Source: Metabacillus niabensis (GTDB taxonomy: Bacteria; Bacillota; Bacilli; Bacillales; Bacillaceae). From it: DNA of 64,000 nt. Positions 54,414 to 63,472 of the stretch are shown piece after piece. Each line of letters starts with the position of its first letter. Position 1 is the stretch's first letter. Made by a program: the position numbers and the translations under genes. The DNA is taken from assembly GCF_020524345.1 (NCBI RefSeq), contig NZ_JAIVLH010000017.1:80384-144383 (forward strand). The letters are read 5' to 3'. Under the pieces are notes generated by a model. The model saw only the letters and a list, made by a program, of their open reading frames with translations, was not told the DNA's origin and did not search any database.

Positions 54414-54599
54414 ATGGCTATTTATTACTTAACGGTTTTTGAAAAAAACGGAGAAAAATTATTAGATGAAACCTTTGAAGCACAAAGTGAAAAAGAAGCA
54501 AAAGAAATCGGCCAACACAAATTAGAAGAAAATAACTTTACAGATAAAACCCATCGTTGCACATCATCATCGGGTAAGCTTGTATTATTTGCACGTTAA
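54414..54599 (+). CDS. small conserved protein (YhzC-like)
   Basis: 61 residues, MAIYYLTVFEKNGEKLLDE..., with SDKEAKEIG-like helix and C-terminal TDKTHRCTSSSGKLVLF. Reminiscent of B. subtilis YhzC by memory only. Start at ATG 54414 with GGGAGG seven nt upstream. A strong terminator follows. Function unknown. Confidence 0.68.
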   Translation: MAIYYLTVFEKNGEKLLDETFEAQSEKEAKEIGQHKLEENNFTDKTHRCTSSSGKLVLFAR

Positions 54600-54611
54600 T
54601 CACAAAAGTAG

Positions 54612-54635
54612 GGGGAGTCTTACTTGAGACTCCCC
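54612..54635. terminator. bidirectional terminator
   Basis: GGGGAGTCT/AGACTCCCC with a 6-nt loop between two convergent genes. Confidence 0.82.
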
Positions 54636-54649
54636 TTATCTATTAGCCT

Positions 54650-55426
54650 TTATTTTCCCGTAAACTGTGGTGCTCGTTTTTCTAAAAACGCTGCTACTCC
54701 TTCACGGTGATCTTCTGTTCGTCTCATTTCAAGCTGACTGATTGTTTCAAACTCCAAGGTTTGAATTAACTCTTGTTTTTCTTGTGAGCTAAATAGTATC
54801 TTGGATGCAATCATTGCCTTGATCGGCCTTGCTCCTAATCTTCTTTTCATCAATTCTATTTGCTCTTCCGTGTCACCTCTATAAATTTCATCGATCAATC
54901 CCATTTCCAATGCCTTATCACTATCCATGGACTCACCTTTCCAAATAACCTGTTTCGCCAAGTGCTCACCTAAGCGTTTCTTCAAGAAAAAATGTCCCCC
55001 TCCATCTGGTACAAGACCTATGTTGATAAAATTCATGGCTACTTTTGACTTCCTTTCGGCTAACACAGAATCACAAGCTAATGCAAAGCTTAGGCCTAAC
55101 CCGGCAACAGGTCCATTGATTAAGCTTACTGTAATAGCAGGCATTGTATAGAGGGTGACAATGATGTTTTTAATATTGTCCATCACTTCTTTAAATCCAT
55201 CTTCACTTGGACTTGATAGCATCGATTTTAAGTCTCCTCCAGCTGAAAATGCACGACCTCGGCCAGTAATAAATAATAGAGTGATGTTTGATATGGATAT
55301 TTCGCTAAGACATTCTGATAGATCTTTTAGCATTTGAACGTCCATTGCGTTTAATGAATCTACTCTGTTTAAGTATAGTGTTGCAATGTTCCCCTCTTTG
55401 ACCAGTTCAAGTGTTTGATATGACAT
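54650..55426 (-). CDS. yhaR: enoyl-CoA hydratase-family protein YhaR
   Basis: 258-residue crotonase-fold protein. CoA-binding segment GRGRAFSAGGDLKSM (about 60) and the oxyanion-hole glycines in INGPVAGLGLSFALACD; the acidic residue position reads PDGGGHFFL, so hydratase activity is possible. Substrate unknown. In B. subtilis yhaR lies beside yhaQ as here. ATG at 55426 follows AAGGGGTGG. Confidence 0.87.
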   Translation of the reverse strand: MSYQTLELVKEGNIATLYLNRVDSLNAMDVQMLKDLSECLSEISISNITLLFITGRGRAFSAGGDLKSMLSSPSEDGFKEVMDNIKNIIVTLYTMPAITVSLINGPVAGLGLSFALACDSVLAERKSKVAMNFINIGLVPDGGGHFFLKKRLGEHLAKQVIWKGESMDSDKALEMGLIDEIYRGDTEEQIELMKRRLGARPIKAMIASKILFSSQEKQELIQTLEFETISQLEMRRTEDHREGVAAFLEKRAPQFTGK

Positions 55427-55514
55427 TTCTTCCACCCCTTATTTTTATTTCAATATATTAATTCTAAAGAATGTGGGAGATATCCTGCTTTTCAATGTTT
55501 GCTTTCTTGTACTT

Positions 55515-55580
55515 TGTTGATTTCCGTTGCAGGTACTCGCTTTCCGGCGGGCGGTCTTGTACCTGCAATGGAAATCAACA
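55515..55580. repeat. palindromic dispersed repeat
   Basis: 22-bp arms, TGTTGATTTCC-TTGCAGGTAC and the complementary GTACCTGCAA-GGAAATCAACA, with one mismatch, around a 22-nt centre CTTTCCGGCGGGCGG. A deleted form of a repeat common in Bacillus intergenic DNA; remnants at 52003-52048 and 57822-57903. Confidence 0.75.
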
Positions 55581-55644
55581 GTCTTTGTAAATTGTTACTT
55601 AATATATTTTAATAGAACAAAGTCTATACTAAAGAAATAAAAAA

Positions 55645-55680
55645 GCAGTAGAAATTCTTTGTATAAAATTTCTACTGCTG
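55645..55680 (-). terminator. terminator after hemZ
   Basis: 13-bp stem AGCAGTAGAAATT/AATTTCTACTGCT with a 10-nt loop and T-run on the minus strand. Confidence 0.9.
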
Positions 55681-55686
55681 CAGCTA

Positions 55687-57183
55687 TTATTTAGAATACA
55701 ATTCCTTTAAAATCTTAATTTTTTCATTGGTGTAGTGTTCAAATCCGTCGTTGTAGGATTTTGGGTCTTTTGGGTTTGCGAAGTGAGTGATTTTTCTTGT
55801 TGTTGGGTCGACAAATTTACTTGCTGCTCCACAACCGATTCCAATGATGGTTTGCTGCTCTTCCATGATCATAATGTTATAAATACTATCTTGGCCTTTA
55901 AGTGCGTAACCGACATTTTCTAAGTTACCCAAGATATTTTTTTGACGGTATAAATAATATGGTGCATAGCCATGGTCTTTCGTCCAAGTGACAGCGTGAT
56001 CCATCATGGTTGTGATTTCTTCACGACTTGCAACCTTGTACTTATGCTTGTTTTGTGTCATTTCTGATGCACGTTTAAATGAAAGAGTATGAACAGTTAA
56101 TGATTCAGGCATAAGTTTCGCTGATTCAGACAGGGAGTAATCAAATTCCTCCACTCCTTCACCAGGTAAGCCAATGATTAGATCCATATTAATATTGTTC
56201 ATGCCCATTTGTCTTGCTAAATGGAATTTTTCAATCGTTTCTTCCACTGTGTGGTGACGTCCGATCGCTTTTAGTGTTGCTTGAGTATACGACTGCGGGT
56301 TAATACTAATGCGGTCGATTTTCCATTTATTTAATACATTAAGTTTTTCTTCTGTAATCGTATCAGGTCTACCGGCTTCAACTGTTATTTCACGAATATT
56401 TTTCACATCTGGAAATGATTCCACCATTTCCTCGTAAAGCATGTCCATTTCTTCTGCCGTAATACTAGTTGGAGTACCTCCGCCGTAATAAACCGTTGTA
56501 ATCTTGATATCATTTTCTTTTAGCCATTGACCAATTGCTCTCATCTCATGGTGAAGTCCGCCTAAAAAGGATGTGACAGAACCCTGCCTTCCGTTAATTG
56601 CATAAGCCGGGAATGTACAGTAAGCACACTTTGTCGGACAAAACGGAATCCCAACATATATACTGACTTCATTTGCCAGAGAATCAAGGTCTGGTACCAC
56701 CTCAAGTTGACGCTCAACAATTTGTTGCATAAGATTGATTTTTTCATCTGACAATAGGTATTCTTCTTTAAACATTTTATGAATATCAGATGTTTTCATA
56801 CCTTCTTGTCTCTTTTTATGGTAAAGCTTTGTTGGACGAATTCCTGTAAGGATACCCCATTTTTGAATCATGCCTGTGTATTCTTGAAGTAAGGTTAAAT
56901 AAACATAGGAAAGAGTATTTTTCACATATCTCAATCGCTCTTTTCCAATAAAATGGGAGGGAATTTCCCTTTCCTTGCTTGCTGTAAATTGTTTTCCATC
57001 TTCAGAGAGCAGTGTCCCTTTAATAGAAACCTTTTCACTTTCTTCTTCAATAAAAAACTCTGCTTCTAGAGAATGATCGTCTTCTGTAAAGCAGAGTTCA
57101 GTTTCTTCAAAAAACAAGTTACCAATTAACGTTAGCGGTCGATGGAACCGTTCATCTTTAATGCCTTTTATATAAATTTTCAT
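55687..57183 (-). CDS. hemZ: oxygen-independent coproporphyrinogen III oxidase-like HemZ
   Basis: 498 residues of the radical-SAM family. The 4Fe-4S motif CxxxCxxC is in PFCPTKCAYCTFP (about residue 170), followed by YYGGGTPTS and VEAGRPDT. An N-terminal 165-residue extension distinguishes HemZ from HemN. It would oxidise coproporphyrinogen III anaerobically, or act in another heme-related step. ATG with AAGGTG upstream. It is near yhaR, as in B. subtilis. Confidence 0.9.
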   Translation of the reverse strand: MKIYIKGIKDERFHRPLTLIGNLFFEETELCFTEDDHSLEAEFFIEEESEKVSIKGTLLSEDGKQFTASKEREIPSHFIGKERLRYVKNTLSYVYLTLLQEYTGMIQKWGILTGIRPTKLYHKKRQEGMKTSDIHKMFKEEYLLSDEKINLMQQIVERQLEVVPDLDSLANEVSIYVGIPFCPTKCAYCTFPAYAINGRQGSVTSFLGGLHHEMRAIGQWLKENDIKITTVYYGGGTPTSITAEEMDMLYEEMVESFPDVKNIREITVEAGRPDTITEEKLNVLNKWKIDRISINPQSYTQATLKAIGRHHTVEETIEKFHLARQMGMNNINMDLIIGLPGEGVEEFDYSLSESAKLMPESLTVHTLSFKRASEMTQNKHKYKVASREEITTMMDHAVTWTKDHGYAPYYLYRQKNILGNLENVGYALKGQDSIYNIMIMEEQQTIIGIGCGAASKFVDPTTRKITHFANPKDPKSYNDGFEHYTNEKIKILKELYSK

Positions 57184-57442
57184 TATAATCACCTTAACTT
57201 TTTTTGTGAAAACTTATTTAAGTGTACAAAATAACAGCTTGATTGGTCAATGTTAACATATTGTTAATTTTATCATTGAAATGAATCTTGAGAATTGGTT
57301 AGCAACAATCTCTATGAGAACAACCTAATTAAAATATTGTGAAGGAAACAAAAGACATAAAATAATCATAATAATTTCCATGAGTAACTTCATAGAATAA
57401 TAGTACAAGTAAGACAAGGAATAGAATAGGAGGCAGTATTCG

Positions 57443-57763
57443 TTGAAAAAATTTGCTCCTTTATTATTGGTTGCAATCGCCATAGTGGTAATTGGTTACT
57501 TTGATTCTCCTAAATTTGCTGAAAAAGAACAAGTCATTTCGACATTCCCTGTACCGGAGGAAGAAACAACCTCAGCTACTACAGCAGAGGAAGAAGAAAT
57601 AAAGGGAATTCCTGAGCTAGAGAGCCGACTCGTTGATATGTATTTGGAAGATGGATATTCGGTTGAAGTGTATCAAGAGTATGAGGTATATAAGGACGAG
57701 GAAGGGAATGTTATGGAGAGGGTTGCAACAGAGAATTTTAATTATTTAAGGTATAAGCAGTAA
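57443..57763 (+). CDS. anchored or secreted hypothetical protein
   Basis: 106 residues: a basic start and hydrophobic N-terminal helix (5-20), an acidic Thr/Glu-rich linker, and a short charged C-terminal domain EDGYSVEVYQEYEVYKDEEG. TTG start follows AATAGGAGG. No family recognised; signal peptide or membrane anchor is likely. Confidence 0.68.
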   Translation: MKKFAPLLLVAIAIVVIGYFDSPKFAEKEQVISTFPVPEEETTSATTAEEEEIKGIPELESRLVDMYLEDGYSVEVYQEYEVYKDEEGNVMERVATENFNYLRYKQ

Positions 57764-57792
57764 CAAGCATACGAGATTTCTCTTATGCTTGT
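57763..57792 (+). terminator. terminator after the anchored hypothetical gene
   Basis: ACAAGCATA/TATGCTTGT stem with a 12-nt loop. Confidence 0.65.
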
Positions 57793-57821
57793 TTGCTTTT
57801 GAACAGATGCGGAATTAGAAA

Positions 57822-57903
57822 ATAGTTTGTTCCATTGCGCTCCAGACACTCACTTTCCTCTACTTCCCGCAGGAGTCGAGTATCTTCCGCTCCATTTCAC
57901 TAT
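57822..57903. repeat. fragment of the GTTGATTTCC-type repeat family
   Basis: GTTTGTTCCATTGCGCTCCA, CTTCCCGCAGGAGTCGAGTA and CTTCCGCTCCATTTC are the end portion of the repeat seen in palindromic form at 55515-55580. The rest of the gap up to 58022 is AT-rich and featureless. Confidence 0.55.
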
Positions 57904-58022
57904 AGAGTAAAAATAATATCGCAAGCAACAATGTTTGCGAAAACAGCTTTTTAAAACACATTTAGTAAGACTCCAAAGATTGTCTAACTTTTTTGACAAT
58001 TTAACCAATGAGTAGGTTTTTA

Positions 58023-58430
58023 TTAATAGTCTTTATAACTTGTATGTAAAGGTCTAGTCATGCATTTATTAGTCATGAAATTAAATTTCTCATAAAAATC
58101 ATGTGCATCTGATGTGGCCAGTGCAAATGTAATGCAGTAAATTTGATATCTGGATGTTCAAATATACAATTTTCATTAACCATGTTCCCAGCCCTTTTCC
58201 TCTATAATTCTGATCTATTACCACATCTAAAACCCAAGAAAATACAGCTTTATCTGTAACTACCCTTGCAAATCCAATTTGTTTGTCCAAATAATACAAT
58301 CCAAAAGATAAAGAATGATTAATGCTCTTTTCAATGGTAGCTTTATTTCTGTTGGAAGCCCAATAACATTAGTACTGATTAGAAAATCTCCATTTTCCCA
58401 TTCATTGCTTAACCTCCAAAGCAAATACAT
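58023..58430 (-). pseudogene. frameshifted GNAT acetyltransferase pseudogene
   Basis: Conceptual translation in three frames rebuilds a GNAT protein: MYLLWRLSNEWENGDF..., then after a frameshift KSINHSLSFGLYYLDKQIGF, VVIDQNYRGKGLGTWLM with the acetyl-CoA loop R-G-K-G-L-G, then further frameshifts and ATSDAHDFYEKFNF to a stop at 58023. At least three single-base shifts. Clear decay product. Confidence 0.8.
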
Positions 58431-58462
58431 ACAATCATTTTTCTTTCAATAAATATGTACGT

Positions 58463-58903
58463 TTATTTTTCTTCAAACAACTTCTTTACAAATCCTGTGC
58501 TTTTTGCGCTATACCCCATGTTTTTATAAAATTGGTGTGCATTTTCTCTTTCAGCACGGTTTCCACTATTTAAGCCAATTCCATCTGCACCTAAGTCCTT
58601 TGCGTATCTTTCAGCATCACATAATAATAATCGTCCAATCCCTTTATTACGATAATGTGAATCCACCACGAAAGCTATTACACGAGCATAAATACCATCA
58701 CTGTTGTAAAGTACACCCGTATGAAAACCAATCATTCCTACAACTTTACCATCATATTCAGCCACCAGAGTATAATGATTTGGAGTTTCTTCAATATGTT
58801 TAAATCTGACCCTCATTTGCTCAACAGATGTTGGATAACCTAGTTGTTCCATTAGCGATGTTAAATCATTTACATCCTTTGAACTCGCTCTTCGGATCTC
58901 CAT
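58463..58903 (-). CDS. GNAT-family N-acetyltransferase
   Basis: 146 residues, intact. Acetyl-CoA-binding motif VVDSHYRNKGIGRLLL at about 87-102 and the C-terminal AHQFYKNMGY. Starts MEIRRASSKDVNDLTSLMEQ, typical of small single-domain GNATs. Substrate unknown. AGGAGAGAGAGAG before the ATG. A diverged and broken duplicate lies at 61137-61567. Confidence 0.87.
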   Translation of the reverse strand: MEIRRASSKDVNDLTSLMEQLGYPTSVEQMRVRFKHIEETPNHYTLVAEYDGKVVGMIGFHTGVLYNSDGIYARVIAFVVDSHYRNKGIGRLLLCDAERYAKDLGADGIGLNSGNRAERENAHQFYKNMGYSAKSTGFVKKLFEEK

Positions 58904-59069
58904 CTCTCTCTCTCCTTAAAAGAATTCCTAATAACAGAAAAGACCTCCTACTTATTTCTTAGAAAGTCTTCTATTTTGGTCATTGCTTTTCTTCTTAGTT
59001 AAAACCATATTGTTCATAAGCTCTTATCTTCGACCAATTCCTACGCTAACCTCTGTTCTTCGCAATAAC

Positions 59070-59612
59070 CTAATCTCTCAAATCCTGTAGTAGGTTACCT
59101 TTTTCATTAAAAAATTTATAATTTCGAAATGTATAATCACTCTTATTTGATTGTGGCAATTCCACCCAAGTAACTGACGCATTGTTTGGAGGGAATTTTT
59201 GTTCTATGATTTGGCCATTTACATCTACTTGTAATTTTGTAACTTTATTTTCATAGCTAGATACAAACATAAGCTTTGGTCTCACTTGATTAGGTAGGGA
59301 AGGAAAAAATGAACTTAACGTTTCATCGTTTCTAACTTCAATGCTTCTCCATTTATAATTACCTATACTATTTTTATTAAAGTCAATATACGCCGGTTTA
59401 TTGTCAAAAAGAAAACCGACTACTCTTACATTATTAAAATCTTTAATTTCTAAAATCTCAATTGGTTTATCATCATATCCTTCTATTGATTTTATTACTT
59501 CAACAATAGACTCTTTATCATTACCGTATAAAGTATTGTTAAAATGGTAGAGTGAAAATCCTACAATCAGAATAAATACAAGAATAAAGAAAGATATGTT
59601 CTTCTTTTTCAA
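59070..59612 (-). CDS. membrane-anchored hypothetical protein
   Basis: 180 residues: one N-terminal helix (about 7-22) and a soluble extracellular domain rich in beta-strand-like segments. No family recognised. TTG at 59612 follows GGGAGGG with about 10-nt spacing; an ATG at 59639 upstream of that site is the alternative. Lone gene between accessory genes. Confidence 0.6.
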   Translation of the reverse strand: MKKKNISFFILVFILIVGFSLYHFNNTLYGNDKESIVEVIKSIEGYDDKPIEILEIKDFNNVRVVGFLFDNKPAYIDFNKNSIGNYKWRSIEVRNDETLSSFFPSLPNQVRPKLMFVSSYENKVTKLQVDVNGQIIEQKFPPNNASVTWVELPQSNKSDYTFRNYKFFNEKGNLLQDLRD

Positions 59613-59693
59613 AAATTTATATCCCTCCCTGTTAATCATTATTCAACTTTGCATTCCTATTGAAGTATCGCCATTTCTTGTATCGATAACTCA

Positions 59694-60371
59694 TCACATT
59701 ACAGCTGATTTCTTCTCTAATTTTAATTCTCGAACTATGTAAGAAATTAAAGTATCAAGCGGGTTTATTATAGACGTTGAGGTCAAGACCTCAACTTCCT
59801 TGGATGCATCGACCATAGATAATTGAGCAACAGAGATCGCTTTATCTTCTTTAATAAGTTTTTTCAAGGACTTGGATATCTCTTGATTGTATTCTTGTTT
59901 TTGGCCTTGCATGATTAATTCAAACGTATTGTTTATAACTGTTACTTCTATGTCTAAGGATTTTTTTCGATGATCAGCATATTGTTTAAGACGTTCCATT
60001 GTCCCGTTAACAGTAGCAGGATTTGTGAATAGAATTGTCTGAGGTTGTTGTCTATGACAGATGTATTCAAAGTAGGGTTCATCAATTTTAATAATTGGAA
60101 CTGATATTGAGAGTTGTTCTTCTTGTAAAATAGCAATATAGTTTGTGCAGGTAATAAGAATTGCATCAACATGACATTGGGCAATCCATTCTATCTGCTC
60201 TTTTACTTTCATCTGGGCATCCTCTGTTTTAAATGTTGCATCAGATGTAACCCGATACATTAAGGCCGGGTCAACAAAATGGACTAATTCCATTTCATAT
60301 GAAGAAAGTGCGTTTTCGATATATTCAATATTTGAATAATGTGCGTGTAAGCATCCTAGCTTTTTTTTCAT
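59694..60371 (-). CDS. Asp/Glu racemase-superfamily protein
   Basis: 225 residues. The fold is suggested by the N-terminal LGCLHAHYSNIEYIE, the first catalytic-type Cys in AILITCTNYIA and the FTNPATVNGTM segment; the second Cys of true racemases (usually in the C-terminal half) is not seen, so racemase activity is doubtful. Start at ATG after AAAGAGGGGGGCG; the in-frame upstream stretch overlaps the VanZ gene and is not needed. Confidence 0.62.
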   Translation of the reverse strand: MKKKLGCLHAHYSNIEYIENALSSYEMELVHFVDPALMYRVTSDATFKTEDAQMKVKEQIEWIAQCHVDAILITCTNYIAILQEEQLSISVPIIKIDEPYFEYICHRQQPQTILFTNPATVNGTMERLKQYADHRKKSLDIEVTVINNTFELIMQGQKQEYNQEISKSLKKLIKEDKAISVAQLSMVDASKEVEVLTSTSIINPLDTLISYIVRELKLEKKSAVM

Positions 60372-60414
60372 TTCATTCGCCCCCCTCTTTTGTGTTTTTT
60401 CCTTTGGACCTCTT

Positions 60415-61083
60415 CTATATACCAACACGTATTTCCCCCCAAGATTTAAATCGCTTATCAATTATAACCCAAATACTATAACACCCAATTCCTATAAAAG
60501 CTCCTAGGGTATTTAAAATAACATCATCAATATCTGCACTTCTTCCGATTCCCAAATTAAAAACTAATGCTAAAACAGTTTGTAAAAACTGTATGAATTC
60601 TATTCCTATGGTACAAAGAATAGTATACCAAATTGCTTGTTTATAACAGTTTGCCCACTTAAAATAAAGCATAGAAAATGTAAATGGTGTAAGCATGATA
60701 ATATTACCAACTACTTGAAACACTGCGGAAGGATTGTATCTTATTACGTCAATGATCCCTTTAATAGGTATAAAATTTACAGAATAATATATGTAACCTA
60801 TATTTTCTAATGAGTATCTTAAACCTTCAAAAAAGAACAAACTCTCGATTGTATTATGATACAATATGCAAAAATATAGAGAGAAACAGATACCAAGTAT
60901 CCAGTCAAATACATTTTTTATTTTCGTATGTTTCAACAAAAATATCATACAAACAGTGGTAATGGTGATATTCACCATAACTTGTAAAATGATAGGAAAG
61001 TAATAATTCACATTACTATAGTAAAAAAATAGACTTTCTCCAAAAAATAATATAGGAAATATTATTAATAAATACTTCTTCAT
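60415..61083 (-). CDS. VanZ-family membrane protein
   Basis: 222 residues with five or six helices and the VanZ-type segment VVGNIIMLTPFTFSMLYF, then GIEFIQFLQTVLALVFNLGIGRSADIDD near the C terminus (the conserved E-x-x-Q and R-x-x-D-x-x-D). VanZ relatives give low-level teicoplanin tolerance or are of unknown role. No van genes are nearby. TAGGTGATAAG before the ATG. Confidence 0.8.
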   Translation of the reverse strand: MKKYLLIIFPILFFGESLFFYYSNVNYYFPIILQVMVNITITTVCMIFLLKHTKIKNVFDWILGICFSLYFCILYHNTIESLFFFEGLRYSLENIGYIYYSVNFIPIKGIIDVIRYNPSAVFQVVGNIIMLTPFTFSMLYFKWANCYKQAIWYTILCTIGIEFIQFLQTVLALVFNLGIGRSADIDDVILNTLGAFIGIGCYSIWVIIDKRFKSWGEIRVGI

Positions 61084-61136
61084 AACTTATCACCTAATTA
61101 ATCAAATTCATGTAAAATTCTTTCTAATAATTTCTT

Positions 61137-61567
61137 TTAAAATAACCGCCTTACAAAGCCTGTACTTTTTGCACTATACCCCATTTTTTTATAAAATTGG
61201 GGTGCGTCTTCCCGCTCAGCACGATTTCCACTATATAAGCCGATTCCATCTGCACCTAAACCCTTTGCATATCTTTCAGCTTCAGTTAATACTAGCCTTC
61301 CAATTCCTTTACTACGATAATTTGAATCTACAACAAAAGCTATTAAACGAGCATAAATATCATGACTGTTGTAAGTACACCGGTATGAAAACCAATTATT
61401 CCTACGACTTTATCATCATTTTCAGCTCGAAAAGTATAATGATTTGAAGTTTTTTCGATTTGATTAAACCTTATGTTCATTTGCTCAATAGAAGTTGGAT
61501 AACCAAGTTGTTCCATTAGTGATGCTAAATCAGTTATATCATCTGGAATCGCTCTTCTGACCTTCAT
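61137..61567 (-). pseudogene. GNAT acetyltransferase pseudogene, paralogue of 58463-58903
   Basis: Starts MKVRRAIPDDITDLASLMEQ and matches the intact gene at most positions to GVL; one base is then missing (CTTACAAC in place of CTTTACAAC), shifting the frame. Past the lesion the original frame continues as YARLIAFVVDSNYRSKGIG and MGYSAKSTGFVRRLF with a stop at 61137. Likely product of a local duplication followed by decay. Confidence 0.82.
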
Positions 61568-61814
61568 CTTTCCCTCTCCTTAAGATAAATCCTACAGTTT
61601 ACCCTATTTTTTGTAGGTAAGATTAAAAGTATACTTAGTAACTTTGAGGAAACGTTAAGTAGCTCGCATTTTTGCACTCACAAGCACCACCATTTAGTTA
61701 TTGTTCAGTTGACCCCTTCCAAAATCAAAGATTTCATTAACAACTTGTTCCAATATTAACATATATACCACACCGCAATGTAACATTATTTTCCAAAAAG
61801 AAAAAAACAAAAAA

Positions 61815-61838
61815 GGCGTTTCTCCTTGAGAAATCGCC
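61815..61838 (-). terminator. terminator after the DUF3600 gene
   Basis: GGCG-TTTCTC/GAGAAA-CGCC with a T-run on the minus strand. The remaining 300 bases up to the GNAT pseudogene are AT-rich without features. Confidence 0.75.
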
Positions 61839-61880
61839 CTATTGCGTGTTTTGAATTCAAGAATGACTTTTTATTCAACC

Positions 61881-62561
61881 TTACAACTGTTTATCATTAA
61901 CATACATGATAAATGCTTCAGCTTCAGCAAAGTCCTCCCTTAAGTTATACGGAATCTTCTCTTTTTCACTAGAATTTTTCATGTTAGATTGAGCCATTAT
62001 TTGTTCGTATGTCATTAGAGCATCTATGTAATTCTCATATTCTTTTTTTGTTAAAACCTCTTCACTTAATTTTTGCCCATTCAACTTATCAAAGTATGGT
62101 TGAATCTTATGTAATACCTCCTTTATATGGTTTAGTTCTGTCATTGGAATTTGGGAGTAATTAATATTTCCATACTCATTACCGTATTCAAGCTTAGAAG
62201 TCGTAATGACAGTTAATAACTCTTTGAAATGTAAATATTCGTCTTTTTCCAAATCACCTTTTACATGTGATAATTTTGCATCCAAAAGCAAATAACCTTC
62301 CATAGTAGCACCTGATATATATCTTTTAATATTTTCATATGATCCATATAACTCATCTGCAAGAAAAGTTTGATAAGCCCAAGCACCTGATGGGATGAGT
62401 AAACAAGCCGCAAAAGCTCCTGCTACTAAGCGTTTCCTAATGTATATTTTTATCTTACCTTTCATTTCATCCTTTGCTTTTTTTACTCCCCTTTTACTTC
62501 TTTCATGAAGTTCTATTGGAATTTCTATATTTGCTATTTCTTGCTTTAAGTGATTATTCAT
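61881..62561 (-). CDS. DUF3600-type putative anti-sigma factor
   Basis: 226 residues: a basic cytoplasmic N-terminal region of about 45 residues, one membrane helix (LVAGAFAACLLIPSGAWAY) and an extracellular helical domain. The arrangement is typical of proteins co-encoded with ECF sigma factors that hold the sigma factor inactive. ATG overlaps the stop of the sigma gene by 4 nt. AAGGAGGCAGGTG precedes it. Confidence 0.75.
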   Translation of the reverse strand: MNNHLKQEIANIEIPIELHERSKRGVKKAKDEMKGKIKIYIRKRLVAGAFAACLLIPSGAWAYQTFLADELYGSYENIKRYISGATMEGYLLLDAKLSHVKGDLEKDEYLHFKELLTVITTSKLEYGNEYGNINYSQIPMTELNHIKEVLHKIQPYFDKLNGQKLSEEVLTKKEYENYIDALMTYEQIMAQSNMKNSSEKEKIPYNLREDFAEAEAFIMYVNDKQL

Positions 62562-63073
62562 AATTCACCTGCCTCCTTAACATTTTTTCGGAGTTTATTT
62601 AACGCTCTGTATAAAACAGTTTTAGCTGTTCCTAAAGGTATCTCTAACATTTCGGAGATTTCCTTTATGGTATGATCGTGATAAAACCTCAATAAAATAA
62701 CACTCTTCTCATCCTCTTGAAGGCTATCTATTAATTCTTGTACTGATAATAAAGGCAAGTATTGTTCTTCTTCACCAATTAAATTCTCAAAATCCGCTAT
62801 TAAAGGTACTACTTTTTTATTTCTTCTAGTTACATTTATTGCACAGTTAATGGTCATTCTTGTTATCCATGTTTTGAAATACTCAGGTGTTTTTAATGTA
62901 TTTATTTTTTAAAATGACTGATATGCTACTTCTTGAACTACATCTAGAGCATCATCCTTATTTTTCACATAAACATATGCTGTACGATAGATGTCCTCTT
63001 GAAGCTTTTGGAAAAGCTTTAAGAAGGCCTTGTCATCCCCATTTTGTGCCTTCTTTACCAAGCGAATGTTCAA
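62558..63073 (-). pseudogene. ECF-type sigma factor gene with an in-frame stop codon
   Basis: Reading from a TTG at 63073 (preceded by AAAGGGGGAGTCC), the frame encodes a sigma-70-like protein of 171 residues: region 2 with LDVVQEVAYQSF and YFKTWITRMTINCA, region 4 with LLSVQELIDSLQED and ISEMLEIPLGTAKTVLYRAL. Codon 55 (62909-62911) is TAA, where AAA (Lys) would be expected; frame is kept on both sides. A remnant from ATG 62857 to the stop holds only region 4. Either a nonsense pseudogene or a sequencing/phase event. Followed by the DUF3600 partner. Confidence 0.82.
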
Positions 63074-63472
63074 ATTAGGACTCCCCCTTTCTTTTTATCC
63101 TCATTTATTAGACAAATAACAACCAATTTTGGCTTGAGTATTTTTTATTTTTTTCAAACATAAGATTCGGTAAAGATAATTCTTTCGCTCAAAACTACTT
63201 ATGAGTCAAAATAGTATTCATATCCAATACTCCTCCAAAAACCCACCAAATCAAGAAGCACTTAACATAAAATTCCAGATCCTCAGTAAATAAATCCCCT
63301 GAATTTTTCTACAACTAAACTAAACGTTAGCCTCTTTTTCAGAAAGTATATTTATTACCAAATAAATGAATCTATGTTAACAGCTATCAGGCTTTTGTAT
63401 TGCAACTATCATTTTATTTTTTTTTCGTTATTAGCCTTAGGAATTATTACATAAAAAAACCCAACTAAATCA

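Noticed and set aside
63074..63472. Gene between the sigma gene and the signal-peptide gene
   Set aside because: About 400 bases of AT-rich DNA with only short frames and no ribosome binding site; no feature supported.
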